This document shows, piece after piece, positions 36,002 through 45,551 of a stretch of DNA of 64,000 bases. Every line of letters starts with the position of its first letter. The stretch's first letter is position 1. Origin of the DNA: Pedobacter sp. PLR (GTDB lineage Bacteria; Bacteroidota; Bacteroidia; Sphingobacteriales; Sphingobacteriaceae); contig NZ_JAPIVQ010000004.1 in the NCBI RefSeq assembly GCF_026239675.1, positions 515,679-579,678 of the forward strand, read 5' to 3'. The notes beneath the pieces are model-generated. The model was not told the DNA's origin. It ran no database searches and saw only the letters and a list, made by a program, of their open reading frames with translations. Made by a program: the position numbers and the translations under genes.

Positions 36002-38005
36002 TTAGATCTTTTTTAAGACTATCTGTTCTGCCTGTTTCCTGACAATATTTTTAAAAAACTCCTGGAGTCCTTTGTATTCTTCCGCAGTGTAAAAGGCTTT
36101 TTTGATGGAAATTTTACTGGTTACCTGTACCGTATTGCCTTCTGTAGCAGTTAAAAATGTAAATGAAGCACTTTCATCAGCCATATTTATTTTTTCGCTT
36201 TTAGGTAACTTATCCAGTTGATAGCCTGCCGGGAATTCAAGGTTAAAACGATAATTTTCTTCTGTAGGGTAGCCAAAATCAACCGGGAATTTTCTGTCTT
36301 CCAGCTTAAATGGGTTTTCTTTCGTTCTATCATATAAAAGTGGCGTAAAGTAAATTAAGTTTCCAGCCTCCTCTATATGGTCTTCAATTTCAACATCCAT
36401 GCCCTCATTAACCGTTTCCTTCTGGTTGCTTACATTGTCAAGCTCATAGTTTTTTAGGCTCAAACCAGGATTACTGCTTTTGAAATCTTTTAGAAATGTC
36501 GCTTGGTTTACTGCCGATTGGTACTTATTCCTGAAATGCAAGCCTTCATAGTTAGAATAAGAAGCGTAACGCTTCCCGGTCAGTTTATTATCTTCGGCCA
36601 ATACCAGGGAATAAGTAATTCGTTTACTACTCAAGTCAAGGGGCTCAACATCAATCCAGTCACCGTTAATTGATTCCATATCAACTTTAAAGCCTTCATG
36701 ATTCAGGTTGTCGAAACCAATCAGACCCGGAACATGGTTTTTATTTACGGCGTCCAGAAATAGGTAGGTTTCTCCTTTTGGTACCGCTACAATCACGTTG
36801 TCAAATTGACTGAGCATCGGCGCCCCGGAATGTGCCCCATTACTCCGCGTACTCAGGAGCACAGGGAAAGCAGGAATACCGGCTTCTTTTAACAGGGTAT
36901 ACAGACTCAGGTTAATATCTGCAGAACAACCTGTTTTCTTTTCAAATACGGATTTAGGATTCGTTTCATCGGTGTAAATACTGCTTTCTTCATTCCATTT
37001 TACATTATTTTTCACATAATTAAAGAGTATCGTAGTGACCGTATCCGGATTTGTTTCGTTTTTTATCAGCTCTTGAATAAGTGTTTTTTGACTGCCTCTT
37101 TTAGCGGTAAACAGGCCGAATTTTGGTTCCTCTTTAAGGGAGGTTATGATCTTTGGCCAGGTAGTAGTGATATCCTTGTGCATTTGATCAGGAAATCGGG
37201 TGGCGCTAAGTTCAAATTGAACCTTACTGATGTAATCCTGGAGCGTGGTAATGAAAGGCTCAGCTTTCAAGGCAGGTATGTTTTCTGCAAAATAAGAATA
37301 CTCATTGGCAAGTGCAGTAAGACGATCTGTACCTGACGTAAATGTTTCTGAACTTTTCACTGTAGTAGGGTTTAAGAAGATAAAACCACCACCAGTAGTT
37401 TTGTAAATGAGGTATTCCGGAATTTTAACGCGATAACCAGAGTACAGTACTGGTATATCCTTTTGGAAATACCAGGGTTTTAGCGTAAAGATGAAATCGG
37501 AGGCCACACGGTATTTGAATTCTATAATAGAGCCTTCCTTTACATTGGGTAAAGTGTATTTTTTTAAGGTGTAATTCTTGTCCTGTTTCTCTGAAAACTT
37601 GCCATCCTTATTGATCTTATATGGTACTATTTTGCCAGCTTCCATATTATAGGTCGCAGCATCCAGGCTGGTTAGTTTGCTTTCATTTCCACTTTTATTG
37701 TAAAGTTGGATTTCCAGATTTGCGAGGTCGTACCCATTTTTATTGATCACTTTGTAGCGGGTATGTCGTTCATAAACATAGATGAACCCCTTTGTTTTAG
37801 GGCTAATCTCAAACCAGCCACGGCCAATATCAAATAAAGCGATTGCCGCCGCCGCTGAATCTACGCCTGTCGGCTTAATGTCAAATTCAGTTGGGCTAAC
37901 CTTTCCATATCTGAAGTTTTTGGGATCCTGACCGCTTATTTGGGCAGAGGCAGAGATTACAGTCATTAGAAAAAGACTGCATAACAGTGTTTTTAGGGTG
38001 TGCAT
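36002..38005 (-). CDS. DUF3857/transglutaminase-like exported protein, paralogue
   Basis: This 667-residue paralogue has the same order: signal peptide (LLCSLFLMTVISASAQ), DUF3857 domain and transglutaminase core. The core cysteine is present (C360 in TGCSADINLSLYTLL) and so is the Asp (YLFLDAVNKN), but the His position reads QFDNVIVAV, so the usual catalytic His is replaced by Asn. Many Bacteroidota paralogues show a Tyr or Asn here. It is upstream of its partner by two bases, so they are expressed together. Confidence 0.87.
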   Translation of the reverse strand: MHTLKTLLCSLFLMTVISASAQISGQDPKNFRYGKVSPTEFDIKPTGVDSAAAAIALFDIGRGWFEISPKTKGFIYVYERHTRYKVINKNGYDLANLEIQLYNKSGNESKLTSLDAATYNMEAGKIVPYKINKDGKFSEKQDKNYTLKKYTLPNVKEGSIIEFKYRVASDFIFTLKPWYFQKDIPVLYSGYRVKIPEYLIYKTTGGGFIFLNPTTVKSSETFTSGTDRLTALANEYSYFAENIPALKAEPFITTLQDYISKVQFELSATRFPDQMHKDITTTWPKIITSLKEEPKFGLFTAKRGSQKTLIQELIKNETNPDTVTTILFNYVKNNVKWNEESSIYTDETNPKSVFEKKTGCSADINLSLYTLLKEAGIPAFPVLLSTRSNGAHSGAPMLSQFDNVIVAVPKGETYLFLDAVNKNHVPGLIGFDNLNHEGFKVDMESINGDWIDVEPLDLSSKRITYSLVLAEDNKLTGKRYASYSNYEGLHFRNKYQSAVNQATFLKDFKSSNPGLSLKNYELDNVSNQKETVNEGMDVEIEDHIEEAGNLIYFTPLLYDRTKENPFKLEDRKFPVDFGYPTEENYRFNLEFPAGYQLDKLPKSEKINMADESASFTFLTATEGNTVQVTSKISIKKAFYTAEEYKGLQEFFKNIVRKQAEQIVLKKI

Positions 38006-38229
38006 GAGCGTTAGTTTGGTGCTACAATATAAAGCTTTATTTCCTGAAAGTGTAAATATTGCTTGGAAAGTTGTTTTTAAAATAAAACAATTATCTTAAG
38101 ATTGCTTGTGGTTACTGGTAAGTTTGGTTTTTTTGTTTTGAAATTCATTTTTTAACAATTATCCAAACCATTAAATTCAAAGCGATTATTTGTTGATATT
38201 TGTGCCCAATTAAAATCTTTAAGCTAAAT

Positions 38230-38706
38230 ATGTCTCCGATTAAAATAGATGTGAACGACCTGACTTACAAAATAAATCCTGATTTGTCGACTATCGACTG
38301 GACTTACGTATGTGAGTTATTTGATAAGGTAGATTGGAGAACAAGGGTAGAAGCAGACATAGAAGCAGCCTTCAGAAGAAGCAGCTGGACCTTATTCATT
38401 TATAAGGGAGATCAGCTGATTGCTTTTGGAAGAACCATTGATGATGGCAGGTATTATGCAATCCTTGCAGATATCATTGTTGATCCGGATTTTCAGGGTA
38501 ATGGACTGGGTAAATACCTGGTGAATACCTTAAATGAAAAACTAGGCGACAATTACCACTTCGTAAACCTGACTGCCGCTCCGGGCAAAGGTGATTTTTA
38601 TAAAAGTCTGGGTTGGAAAAAACAGTCTACCTGTTATATCTGGCCACAAGGACCGAAACAAAAAAGATTACATACAGAACCGGATCCGGAAGAGCCTACT
38701 GCTTAG
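38230..38706 (+). CDS. GNAT family N-acetyltransferase
   Basis: This 158-residue acetyltransferase has the fold core ILADIIVDPDFQGNGLGKYLV, containing the acetyl-CoA pyrophosphate loop QGNGLG. It then has FVNLTAAPGKGDFYKSLGW, as in small GNAT proteins acting on amine metabolites. The ATG at 38230 is chosen; an in-frame TTG at 38200 would add ten residues with no family support. Substrate unknown. It is convergent with the AraC-type gene. Confidence 0.88.
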   Translation: MSPIKIDVNDLTYKINPDLSTIDWTYVCELFDKVDWRTRVEADIEAAFRRSSWTLFIYKGDQLIAFGRTIDDGRYYAILADIIVDPDFQGNGLGKYLVNTLNEKLGDNYHFVNLTAAPGKGDFYKSLGWKKQSTCYIWPQGPKQKRLHTEPDPEEPTA

Positions 38707-38726
38707 TCGTTTATTGGGGTTCAGGC

Positions 38727-39545
38727 TCATGATTCTGAACTGAGGCTTGCTGTTTTTAGTGATTTAAAAGAAGATGGTCTTCTTCCTGTCATCTTGAAAA
38801 AGGTGTTGCTAAAGGAGGAGATGCTATCGTAACCAACTTCATAAGCGATCTCACTTATCGTCAGATCGCTTTCCAACAACTTTTCCATCGCTTTAGTGAT
38901 CCTCACCAGCTTCAGGTATTGAAAAAAAGAAATGTCTAAAGAAGCCAGAAAAACTCTGGATAAGGTACGTTCTGAAAATCCTGTGGCTGCGGCAATGGAA
39001 GCTAAGGTCAGTTCTTCTGATAAATGCTGGTGAATGTACTGTAATGCCGGTCTTAAACGCTCATTGTCGGTGGTAGGAACCACAATCGGCAGGGGATGTT
39101 TACTGATGTCCGGCAGGATGTTTTTTAAGGTATTTAAAAAGTCGTATTCAGGTGTTCCCGGCGCGATATTCCCATTCCAGTGCTCTGAATATTTGAGCAT
39201 TTCCAATAACAGATTATTGACCGGGTAAATGCCAATCTGATCATAAAAAGGGGCTTGTTTTTCCGGATTCGTCGCAAAGTAAATGTTACGTACAATCGCA
39301 GAGCGATAGCGGTGTTCTAAATGGTGTGCAACCCCTGCTGGAATCCAGAGGTAATGACGCCCGGGCAGAAAGTAAGATTTGTCATTCGCGTATAAAAAAA
39401 TCACCCCGCCCTCCACATAAGTCAGTTGCCCTTTTACATGTTGATGGTGACGGAACCGGTCTTCAAACTTGCTATGCCACACATAAGTACTTTGAGGATG
39501 TTCGTCTATTGCCGATAACAGGCTTTCTTTAGTGTGCTGATCCAT
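38727..39545 (-). CDS. AraC-family transcriptional regulator with cupin sensor
   Basis: The N-terminal half is a cupin-like domain (QLTYVEGGVIFLYANDKSYFLPGRHYLWIPAG). The C-terminal residues 170-265 form the double HTH of AraC/XylS proteins (LTLASIAAATGFSERTLSR, then DLTISEIAYEVGYDSISSFS and TGRRPSSFK). It is divergent from, and 85 bases away from, the three-gene efflux operon, which is its probable target. Confidence 0.92.
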   Translation of the reverse strand: MDQHTKESLLSAIDEHPQSTYVWHSKFEDRFRHHQHVKGQLTYVEGGVIFLYANDKSYFLPGRHYLWIPAGVAHHLEHRYRSAIVRNIYFATNPEKQAPFYDQIGIYPVNNLLLEMLKYSEHWNGNIAPGTPEYDFLNTLKNILPDISKHPLPIVVPTTDNERLRPALQYIHQHLSEELTLASIAAATGFSERTLSRVFLASLDISFFQYLKLVRITKAMEKLLESDLTISEIAYEVGYDSISSFSNTFFKMTGRRPSSFKSLKTASLSSES

Positions 39546-39630
39546 ATGGCTGGTTTGAACAAATATATGTCACTTTAGATAAAAAAAAGAAAGAATTCTT
39601 AGCCGAAATTTGTAGCATTAAATAATCTAT

Positions 39631-40971
39631 ATGAATTTTAGCTCGTATAAAAGAACATTCATGGGCTGTATGACCCTTCTTTTATCCTCTCTTTTTACCC
39701 ATGCACAAGGTCCGCTGGACCCGGAAAACGCACTTTCCATCAGCCAGGTCTGGCAACTTACAGACAGTAACAGCAGGAAAATACAAATGAACAATCTGGA
39801 AGTCATGGCTTCCGAAGCAGGCATCAAAGTGGCCAGATCAGAACGACTGCCTGAAATTCAGGCAAATGGTGTGTTGGCGCATATCTTTAAAATGCCCATT
39901 TATGAAAACGGTTTGTTTCATACGCCAACACAATTTCCGGTAGAGCCTAAGTATTATAAAATATCCGGTGATGCTTACCTGAACATTTACAATGGTGGGA
40001 AAACCAACCGCGAAATTGCGGCCTCAAAGACAGAAAACGAACTGGCAATCGCGAAAAAGAACCTGAGCAAGCAGGAAATCCATTTCCTGGCTGCGGTTTA
40101 TTTCTACGATGTGTACAGAAACCAGTCCTATAAAACACTGCTGCTACAAGACATAAAAGACCGTGAAAAACAACTTCATGAGATCAACGTATTGTATAAA
40201 AACGGAACTGTGCTTAAAAGTGATGTGCTCCGTGCAGAACTGCGCTTGTCGAAACAAAAAATGATGTTGACGGAAATTGAAAACAGCATCCATATCGCCG
40301 AACAGAAACTAAATATGCTGATAGGAAGAGCTGACGATACGCCTTTAAAACCCCTCATTTCTGAAACAGAAACTGATCCGGTTTTAATCAAAGGGCTTGC
40401 TAATTATCTGGCTGCGGGACAATCGAACTCTTTCAAGCTTCAGATTTCTGAACAGGAACAAAAACTCGGGGAATTGAAATTGAAACAAGTGAAGTCTGAT
40501 ATCCTGCCATCGGTGGGTTTATTCGGAGAATATATGATGGCCTATCCGCAGATCCAGTTTTACCCTTATGCATTGGCCCCATATCGTAATGGGATGGCTG
40601 GGATTAAACTGAAAATCCCTGTTTCTGCACTTTACACCAATAAACATAAGGTGAAAGTAGCCGAGATCAAACTGCATCAGCAGGAAGTGGAAGATGAAGC
40701 GGTGAAAGACAATATCCGCCAGGAAGTACAGGAAAATTATATCCGTTATACAGAATCTTTGAAACGTATCGAAGTGGCGAATGAAAACATTAAGCAAGCT
40801 GCGGAAAGTTATCGTATCGTACAGAATACTTATTTCAACCAGTTGTCTTTGTTGACGGATCTGCTGGATGCCGAAACCCAACTTTTACAATCTCGATTTG
40901 AACTGACAACTGCAAAAGTAAATGCCAAAATACAATACTATCAATTAGAAAAAGCTGTAGGAAACCTATAA
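39631..40971 (+). CDS. TolC-family outer membrane efflux channel
   Basis: After a signal peptide ending near THAQG, the 446-residue protein is largely alpha-helical with two OEP repeats (for example EIHFLAAVYFYDVYRNQ, DNIRQEVQENYIRYTES, QLSLLTDLLDAETQLLQSRF), the pattern of TolC barrels. It is the first gene of an operon with an EmrA-type adaptor (one base gap) and an EmrB-type pump, so it supplies the outer-membrane exit. The cargo is not identifiable. Confidence 0.93.
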   Translation: MNFSSYKRTFMGCMTLLLSSLFTHAQGPLDPENALSISQVWQLTDSNSRKIQMNNLEVMASEAGIKVARSERLPEIQANGVLAHIFKMPIYENGLFHTPTQFPVEPKYYKISGDAYLNIYNGGKTNREIAASKTENELAIAKKNLSKQEIHFLAAVYFYDVYRNQSYKTLLLQDIKDREKQLHEINVLYKNGTVLKSDVLRAELRLSKQKMMLTEIENSIHIAEQKLNMLIGRADDTPLKPLISETETDPVLIKGLANYLAAGQSNSFKLQISEQEQKLGELKLKQVKSDILPSVGLFGEYMMAYPQIQFYPYALAPYRNGMAGIKLKIPVSALYTNKHKVKVAEIKLHQQEVEDEAVKDNIRQEVQENYIRYTESLKRIEVANENIKQAAESYRIVQNTYFNQLSLLTDLLDAETQLLQSRFELTTAKVNAKIQYYQLEKAVGNL

Positions 40972-40972
40972 A

Positions 40973-42034
40973 ATGAGCACGCAAACACAAAATAAAACAG
41001 ATAAAAGAATTTCAGTAGTCACGACAATCGTTGCCGCTATAGTTATGGTGGTATTGTTGATTTGGGGAGGCCGTACGGTTTTTACCTATTTACGCTTCGA
41101 AGAAACCAATGATGCGCAGGTGGAAGAATATATCAATCCGGTTACCGCGAGGGTAAACGGCTATATCAAAACGGTGCGTTATATCGAAAATCAGGAAGTG
41201 AAAAAGGGGGATACCCTGGTGGTCATTGATGACAGCGATTATACCGTACAACAAGACGAAGCGGCTGCTTCACTGTCTAATGCAAAAGCACAGGTTTCTG
41301 TATTGCAAAGCAATATCCTGACAGCTGGTACAGTTGCAGGTGCCAGTAAAGCAAAGATTGGTGCAGCCAAAGCAAAGTTGTGGAAGCAACAGGCAGATTA
41401 CGACCGCTATAAAAAACTATTTGAAGCAGAATCTGCAACACGTCAGCAATTAGAAAGTATGCAAAGCATGCTGGAAGTGGCACAAGCAGAATATGCAGCG
41501 GCACAGGAAGACTATGCAGCGGCAATTTCTAAAACCAACGACATTAAAGCGCAGTCAGAAGTGCTCGTTTCTGAAATCCAACGCAGAGATGCGGTGTTGA
41601 AAAGAAACCATTTGAATACCTCTTACACGGTGATTTTAGCCCCTTATAACGGAAAAATGGGTAGGAGAACCATTCAACCCGGACAATTGGTACAAAGCGG
41701 ACAAACCATCGCTTATATCGTAGATAGAGATGCAGGAAAATGGGTGATTGCGAATTTTAAAGAAACGCAGATTGGAAAGATGTATGTTGGAGAACCTGTA
41801 AATATTGAAGTGGATGCTTTTCCCGGCCAATCATTTTCAGGAAAGATAGAGTCGCTTTCAGCGGCCACCGGTTCCAGGTTTTCTTTATTGCCTCCCGACA
41901 ATGCAACGGGTAATTTCGTGAAAATCGCACAGCGTATTCCGGTAAGAATCCGTTTGGAAGGTGCTACAGCAGCATTAACCAATCTAAACGCAGGAATGAG
42001 TGCAACGGTTCACATTAAAAAAGACCATGAGTAA
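40973..42034 (+). CDS. HlyD/EmrA-family membrane fusion protein
   Basis: A periplasmic adaptor. One membrane helix (about residues 17-37) is followed by a biotinyl-lipoyl-like half (NPVTARVNGYIKTVRY), a long coiled coil (about 95-200, with Ala/Gln-rich heptads), and the second lipoyl half (LAPYNGKMGRRTIQPGQLVQSGQ) plus beta-barrel domain. The product is 353 residues. The stop overlaps the transporter start by eight bases. It is typical of the EmrAB-TolC tripartite pumps. Confidence 0.94.
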   Translation: MSTQTQNKTDKRISVVTTIVAAIVMVVLLIWGGRTVFTYLRFEETNDAQVEEYINPVTARVNGYIKTVRYIENQEVKKGDTLVVIDDSDYTVQQDEAAASLSNAKAQVSVLQSNILTAGTVAGASKAKIGAAKAKLWKQQADYDRYKKLFEAESATRQQLESMQSMLEVAQAEYAAAQEDYAAAISKTNDIKAQSEVLVSEIQRRDAVLKRNHLNTSYTVILAPYNGKMGRRTIQPGQLVQSGQTIAYIVDRDAGKWVIANFKETQIGKMYVGEPVNIEVDAFPGQSFSGKIESLSAATGSRFSLLPPDNATGNFVKIAQRIPVRIRLEGATAALTNLNAGMSATVHIKKDHE

Positions 42035-43622
42035 AGCGCTGCCCATTTTTAAATCCCGGACTCCGGAATGGCTCATCAGAACAAGTATTCTGCTATTGCT
42101 GTTGTCCTCGGTGTTACTATTCGCCTTATCCACAGCTGATGGAACTGCTGCGGCCGGGTATTATGGTATGGAACCTGCTGATGTACAATTCTCGCTTTTG
42201 CTGTTTTATGCTGCGGTAGCTAGTTTTGCAGGCGTAGAACGTCGTTTCTTTGAGCGGATCATTACCAAAGACTACCTCCTGATTTGTATTGTCCTTGAAA
42301 TTCTGATCGCTTATTTCTGTTACCATACCCGAGAAATCTGGCTGGTGTTTACCTTTAGATTTTTACAGGGTATTGTCAATTGCGGGATTACCAGTATTTG
42401 CCTGACGCTATTGTTCGGAAGATTAAAATCTGAACATTCCAGAGAAGTAGGGTACACCATCTTTTATGGGATGATTCTTTGCGTATCCCCGGTTACCGCA
42501 TTATTTGCTGCCCCGATAGTAGAGAACTTTGAATACAATGTTTTATATAAAGCGATCATTTTTTGCTTTATGCCAAGCGCAGCCTTGTTGTTCTTTATTT
42601 TAAACAGGGTCCATCTGACCCGTAAAAAGCCTTTATACCAATTGGATTGGGCAAGTTTTTTACTGTTTGCAGTGATGCTCATCCTCATTGCTTATGTGTT
42701 GATTTATGGCCAGCAAAAAGACTGGCTGGAAGACCGGAGTATCGTTTACAGTATCTTCGCGATCATTATGCTGTTTGTACTCTCTATCCTGCGACAAAAA
42801 GCTTCGAAGCGTCCTACGGTAAATCTTTCAGTGTTTAAGTATCGTAATTTTAGCATAGGAATTATTTTTCTCCTGATCTTATACCTGATTCGTGGTGCTT
42901 TTACCCTAACCAGCACTTACTTTATCACGGTATTGGGCATGGATTCTTTACATGCAAACGAGCTCATGATTTTCAATATTCTGGGAATCATTACAGGCTC
43001 TTGTGTTGCCATTCGCTTTTTAATCTGGCAAAAGTTGCTGCGGATATTGTGGATCACCGGATTTGCCTTGTTAATGGTGTTTTTTACGGTGATGTGCTTC
43101 TTATTTGCGACAGAAGCTGATGCCGAAACGTTTATCCTTCCGCTTTTCTTGCAGGGTTTAGGCGCAGGGATGGTCATGTCGCCAATTGTGATGTTTATCG
43201 TGTCTGCTGTTCCGGCTCAATTGGGGCAATCTGCGGCCTCTGTAGGTATATTTGTGCGTTTTTCCGCTTTTAGTCTGAGTCTGGCGCTGATGAATTATTT
43301 CCAGCTTTACTTTAAAGGGAGCCATAATAATGACATGAGAAGCGGCTTGTCACTATTGGATTTAGGTATTTCAGAGCGGTTAACCGGCTATCAGACGGCT
43401 TTATCCAGCCATGGGATGTTAAAAGATGAAGCGGCAAAAGTAGCCGTTGGATTGTTAAATAAGGCGGTACAAAAACAAGCATTCTTACAGTTTTGCGTCA
43501 ACTATTATGAAATGATCGCTGCACTTTGCTTGTTCTCGATTGTGCTGATTGCCCTTCAACCGGTCATCAGTAAAACAATGATCAATTTAAAGGGCAAACG
43601 GCCGGCAGCAGCAGGATTTTAA
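42027..43622 (+). CDS. MFS transporter, DHA2/EmrB type
   Basis: A proton-driven exporter of 531 residues with about 14 hydrophobic segments. The ATG at 42027 lies inside the adaptor stop region (eight-base overlap); an in-frame GTG at 42000 would add nine residues and is less likely. Motif blocks such as FRFLQGIVNCGITSICLTLLFG and LQGLGAGMVMSPIVMFIVSAVPAQLGQSAAS are those of DHA2 drug exporters. The final residues overlap the terminator. Its substrate is not known. Confidence 0.92.
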   Translation: MSKALPIFKSRTPEWLIRTSILLLLLSSVLLFALSTADGTAAAGYYGMEPADVQFSLLLFYAAVASFAGVERRFFERIITKDYLLICIVLEILIAYFCYHTREIWLVFTFRFLQGIVNCGITSICLTLLFGRLKSEHSREVGYTIFYGMILCVSPVTALFAAPIVENFEYNVLYKAIIFCFMPSAALLFFILNRVHLTRKKPLYQLDWASFLLFAVMLILIAYVLIYGQQKDWLEDRSIVYSIFAIIMLFVLSILRQKASKRPTVNLSVFKYRNFSIGIIFLLILYLIRGAFTLTSTYFITVLGMDSLHANELMIFNILGIITGSCVAIRFLIWQKLLRILWITGFALLMVFFTVMCFLFATEADAETFILPLFLQGLGAGMVMSPIVMFIVSAVPAQLGQSAASVGIFVRFSAFSLSLALMNYFQLYFKGSHNNDMRSGLSLLDLGISERLTGYQTALSSHGMLKDEAAKVAVGLLNKAVQKQAFLQFCVNYYEMIAALCLFSIVLIALQPVISKTMINLKGKRPAAAGF

Positions 43623-43638
43623 GGAAAATCCTGCTTTT
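43611..43638 (+). terminator. Terminator of the efflux operon
   Basis: A perfect 10-bp stem GCAGGATTTT (43611-43620) with 43625-43634 closes an AAGG loop and is followed by four T. The stop codon is inside the loop. Confidence 0.82.
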
Positions 43639-43661
43639 ACCTCCGGGTAAATCTTATCTGA

Positions 43662-44612
43662 TTAACTGATAAGACCTGCTTTTATTTCTTCATAAATCCT
43701 GGTGCTTTCCAGGACAGGAAGGTCCAGGACTTTTCCGTAATCGATAATGGCACCTGCAAATAATTCCAGTTCCGTGTTTTCCTTTTTAGCCTGAATATCC
43801 AGCTGCAAAGAGGTAGGAGTAGTATAGGGGAAAGTCGCCGCCTTTTGAAAAGTATTGGCAATGATCTCTGCCGGAATACTGATATTTTTCTTTGTGGCAA
43901 TCGCCTTGATTTCCTCCATAATCATGGTTGCTCTTTCACGGAGTTCCGGCAGTTCATTGATTTGCCCGATGGATTGATTATACCTGGCAGAAACCAGTCC
44001 GAAACTGGCAATGAAGAAGAATTTGGTCCAGATGTCCGGAAAAGCATCCGTTTTATACAAGATGTCAATACCCGCTGATTTCATTAAACCTACCAGGTTC
44101 TGCGCATCATAATCCGGATTTTGGGGATCATTGCCGACCACTATTTTACCCGCGTTTCCTTTATGTTCTACTGTTCCTTTTTCTTTAATATGAGAAGCTA
44201 CATAAACACAGGCAGGAAGTACAATACCAGTTGTAATGACCTTGCGGATTCTTTCATAAATATCTACCCCATTCATTAAGGGTAAAATCACGGTATTTGC
44301 TTTGATCTTGTCTTTTAAGGCCAGACAAACCTTCTCGAGGTCGTACTCCTTGACACAAATGAGGATGACATCAGGAGCAGGGACATCGGCAAAGTCCGCA
44401 TAGATTTCCGCAGGATGGGCTATCGGATTTTCATGCTCCGGAGATATCAGCCTGAGTCCGTTTTGCTTTACGATTTCATAGGTCTCTCCTCTGGCAACAA
44501 AAGAGATATTTAGTTCTTCGGGAGTTGAATAGCATTGTGCGAGTTTAAATCCGAAGTAACCCCCAACTCCTCCGAGCCCGATTACTGTTAGTTTTTTTAT
44601 AGTTGTTTTCAT
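43662..44612 (-). CDS. Ketopantoate reductase family protein (ApbA/PanE)
   Basis: An NADPH-dependent 2-oxoacid reductase fold. The Rossmann motif GLGGVGGYFG lies at residues 12-21, then VILICVKEYDLE and ILPLMNGVDIYERI, and the C-terminal domain TKFFFIASFGLVSARYNQ. The 316-residue length (ATG at 44612) is typical. A longer form from an upstream ATG would add a Tyr/Phe/Asn-rich leader with no family support and run into the divergent esterase region. Paralogues act on substrates other than ketopantoate, so PanE activity is not assured. Confidence 0.87.
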   Translation of the reverse strand: MKTTIKKLTVIGLGGVGGYFGFKLAQCYSTPEELNISFVARGETYEIVKQNGLRLISPEHENPIAHPAEIYADFADVPAPDVILICVKEYDLEKVCLALKDKIKANTVILPLMNGVDIYERIRKVITTGIVLPACVYVASHIKEKGTVEHKGNAGKIVVGNDPQNPDYDAQNLVGLMKSAGIDILYKTDAFPDIWTKFFFIASFGLVSARYNQSIGQINELPELRERATMIMEEIKAIATKKNISIPAEIIANTFQKAATFPYTTPTSLQLDIQAKKENTELELFAGAIIDYGKVLDLPVLESTRIYEEIKAGLIS

Positions 44613-44688
44613 GTATAGGATAGAAAAATATCTGTGCAAATTAATCAGATTAATACTCCATAGCTGTTTATTTATGTCAAATGATTTA

Positions 44689-44696
44689 TACTTTTG
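44689..44696 (+). promoter_or_regulatory. Putative -7 box of the esterase gene
   Basis: TACTTTTG matches TAnnTTTG exactly, 18 bases before the ATG at 44715. The upstream element is not clear. Confidence 0.4.
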
Positions 44697-44714
44697 AAAA
44701 AAATACACCTATCT

Positions 44715-45545
44715 ATGAACTATTTATTCTTCTTGTTGATACCAGGGCTGTTTACCTTCAGTCAGGCCAGCGCACAGCAAGTTCAAATCCCTCAAAGTAC
44801 CGAAAGCAGCTCGTTCTCTATTGGTAAAACAGATAAGATTAAATCGAATATATTAGGAGAAAGCAGAACACTTAATATTTATCTGCCGGAAGGTTATCAT
44901 CCTGATTCCGCAAAAACTTACCCTGTAATTTACCTGCTGGATGGTTCTGCAAACGAAGATTTTATACATGTTGCCGGACTGGTTCAGTTTTTAACGATGA
45001 CAGAAACTATGCCTGCGACGATTGTTGTTGGAATCGGAAATATAGATCGAAAAAGGGATTTTACCTTTCCGACTACTAATGCAAAAGATAAAAAAGACTA
45101 CCCTACAACCGGACAATCCGAAAAGTTCATCCGTTTCATCGGAAAAGAGCTTCAACCTTACATCGCGAAAAACTATAAAACGAATGGGATTAAAACCCTG
45201 TCAGGTCAGAGTTTAGGTGCTTTGCTGGCTACGGAAGTGCTGCTAAAAGCGCCATCATTGTTCAATCAGTACCTGATCGTGAGTCCGAGTTTATGGTGGG
45301 ATGACGAATCTTTGTTGGCTAAAGCACCGGAGTTATTGAAAACTTTACCTGCGCAAAAGATCAAAGTTTATGTGGCGGTAGGTAAAGAAGGAGCAGTAAT
45401 GGAAGGTGATGCTAAAAAGCTGTCCGAAATCTTAAAAACCACCAATTTAGAAGTTCATTTTGCATTTTTCCCGGAAGGAAATCATGCGAATGTATTACAC
45501 CATGCACTTTACAAAGGCTTTGAGCTTTTCAATCCTAAAAAATAA
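44715..45545 (+). CDS. Exported alpha/beta hydrolase (esterase D/Fes type)
   Basis: The signal peptide (MNYLFFLLIPGLFTFSQASAQ) precedes a hydrolase domain resembling siderophore esterases and S-formylglutathione hydrolase-like proteins. Features are YPVIYLLDGSANEDF, VVGIGNIDRKRDFTFP, the nucleophile elbow TLSGQSLGALLA (Ser near residue 165), and FPEGNHANVLHHALYKG at the end with the His. The ATG at 44715 is preferred to the in-frame TTG at 44694. It precedes a GNAT gene by six bases, so they are probably co-transcribed. Confidence 0.88.
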   Translation: MNYLFFLLIPGLFTFSQASAQQVQIPQSTESSSFSIGKTDKIKSNILGESRTLNIYLPEGYHPDSAKTYPVIYLLDGSANEDFIHVAGLVQFLTMTETMPATIVVGIGNIDRKRDFTFPTTNAKDKKDYPTTGQSEKFIRFIGKELQPYIAKNYKTNGIKTLSGQSLGALLATEVLLKAPSLFNQYLIVSPSLWWDDESLLAKAPELLKTLPAQKIKVYVAVGKEGAVMEGDAKKLSEILKTTNLEVHFAFFPEGNHANVLHHALYKGFELFNPKK

Positions 45546-45551
45546 TTTCCT

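Noticed and set aside
36002..38005. Dead pseudogene status for the DUF3857 paralogue
   Set aside because: The frame is complete, the signal peptide is good, and loss of the His is common in this family, so it is kept as a gene.
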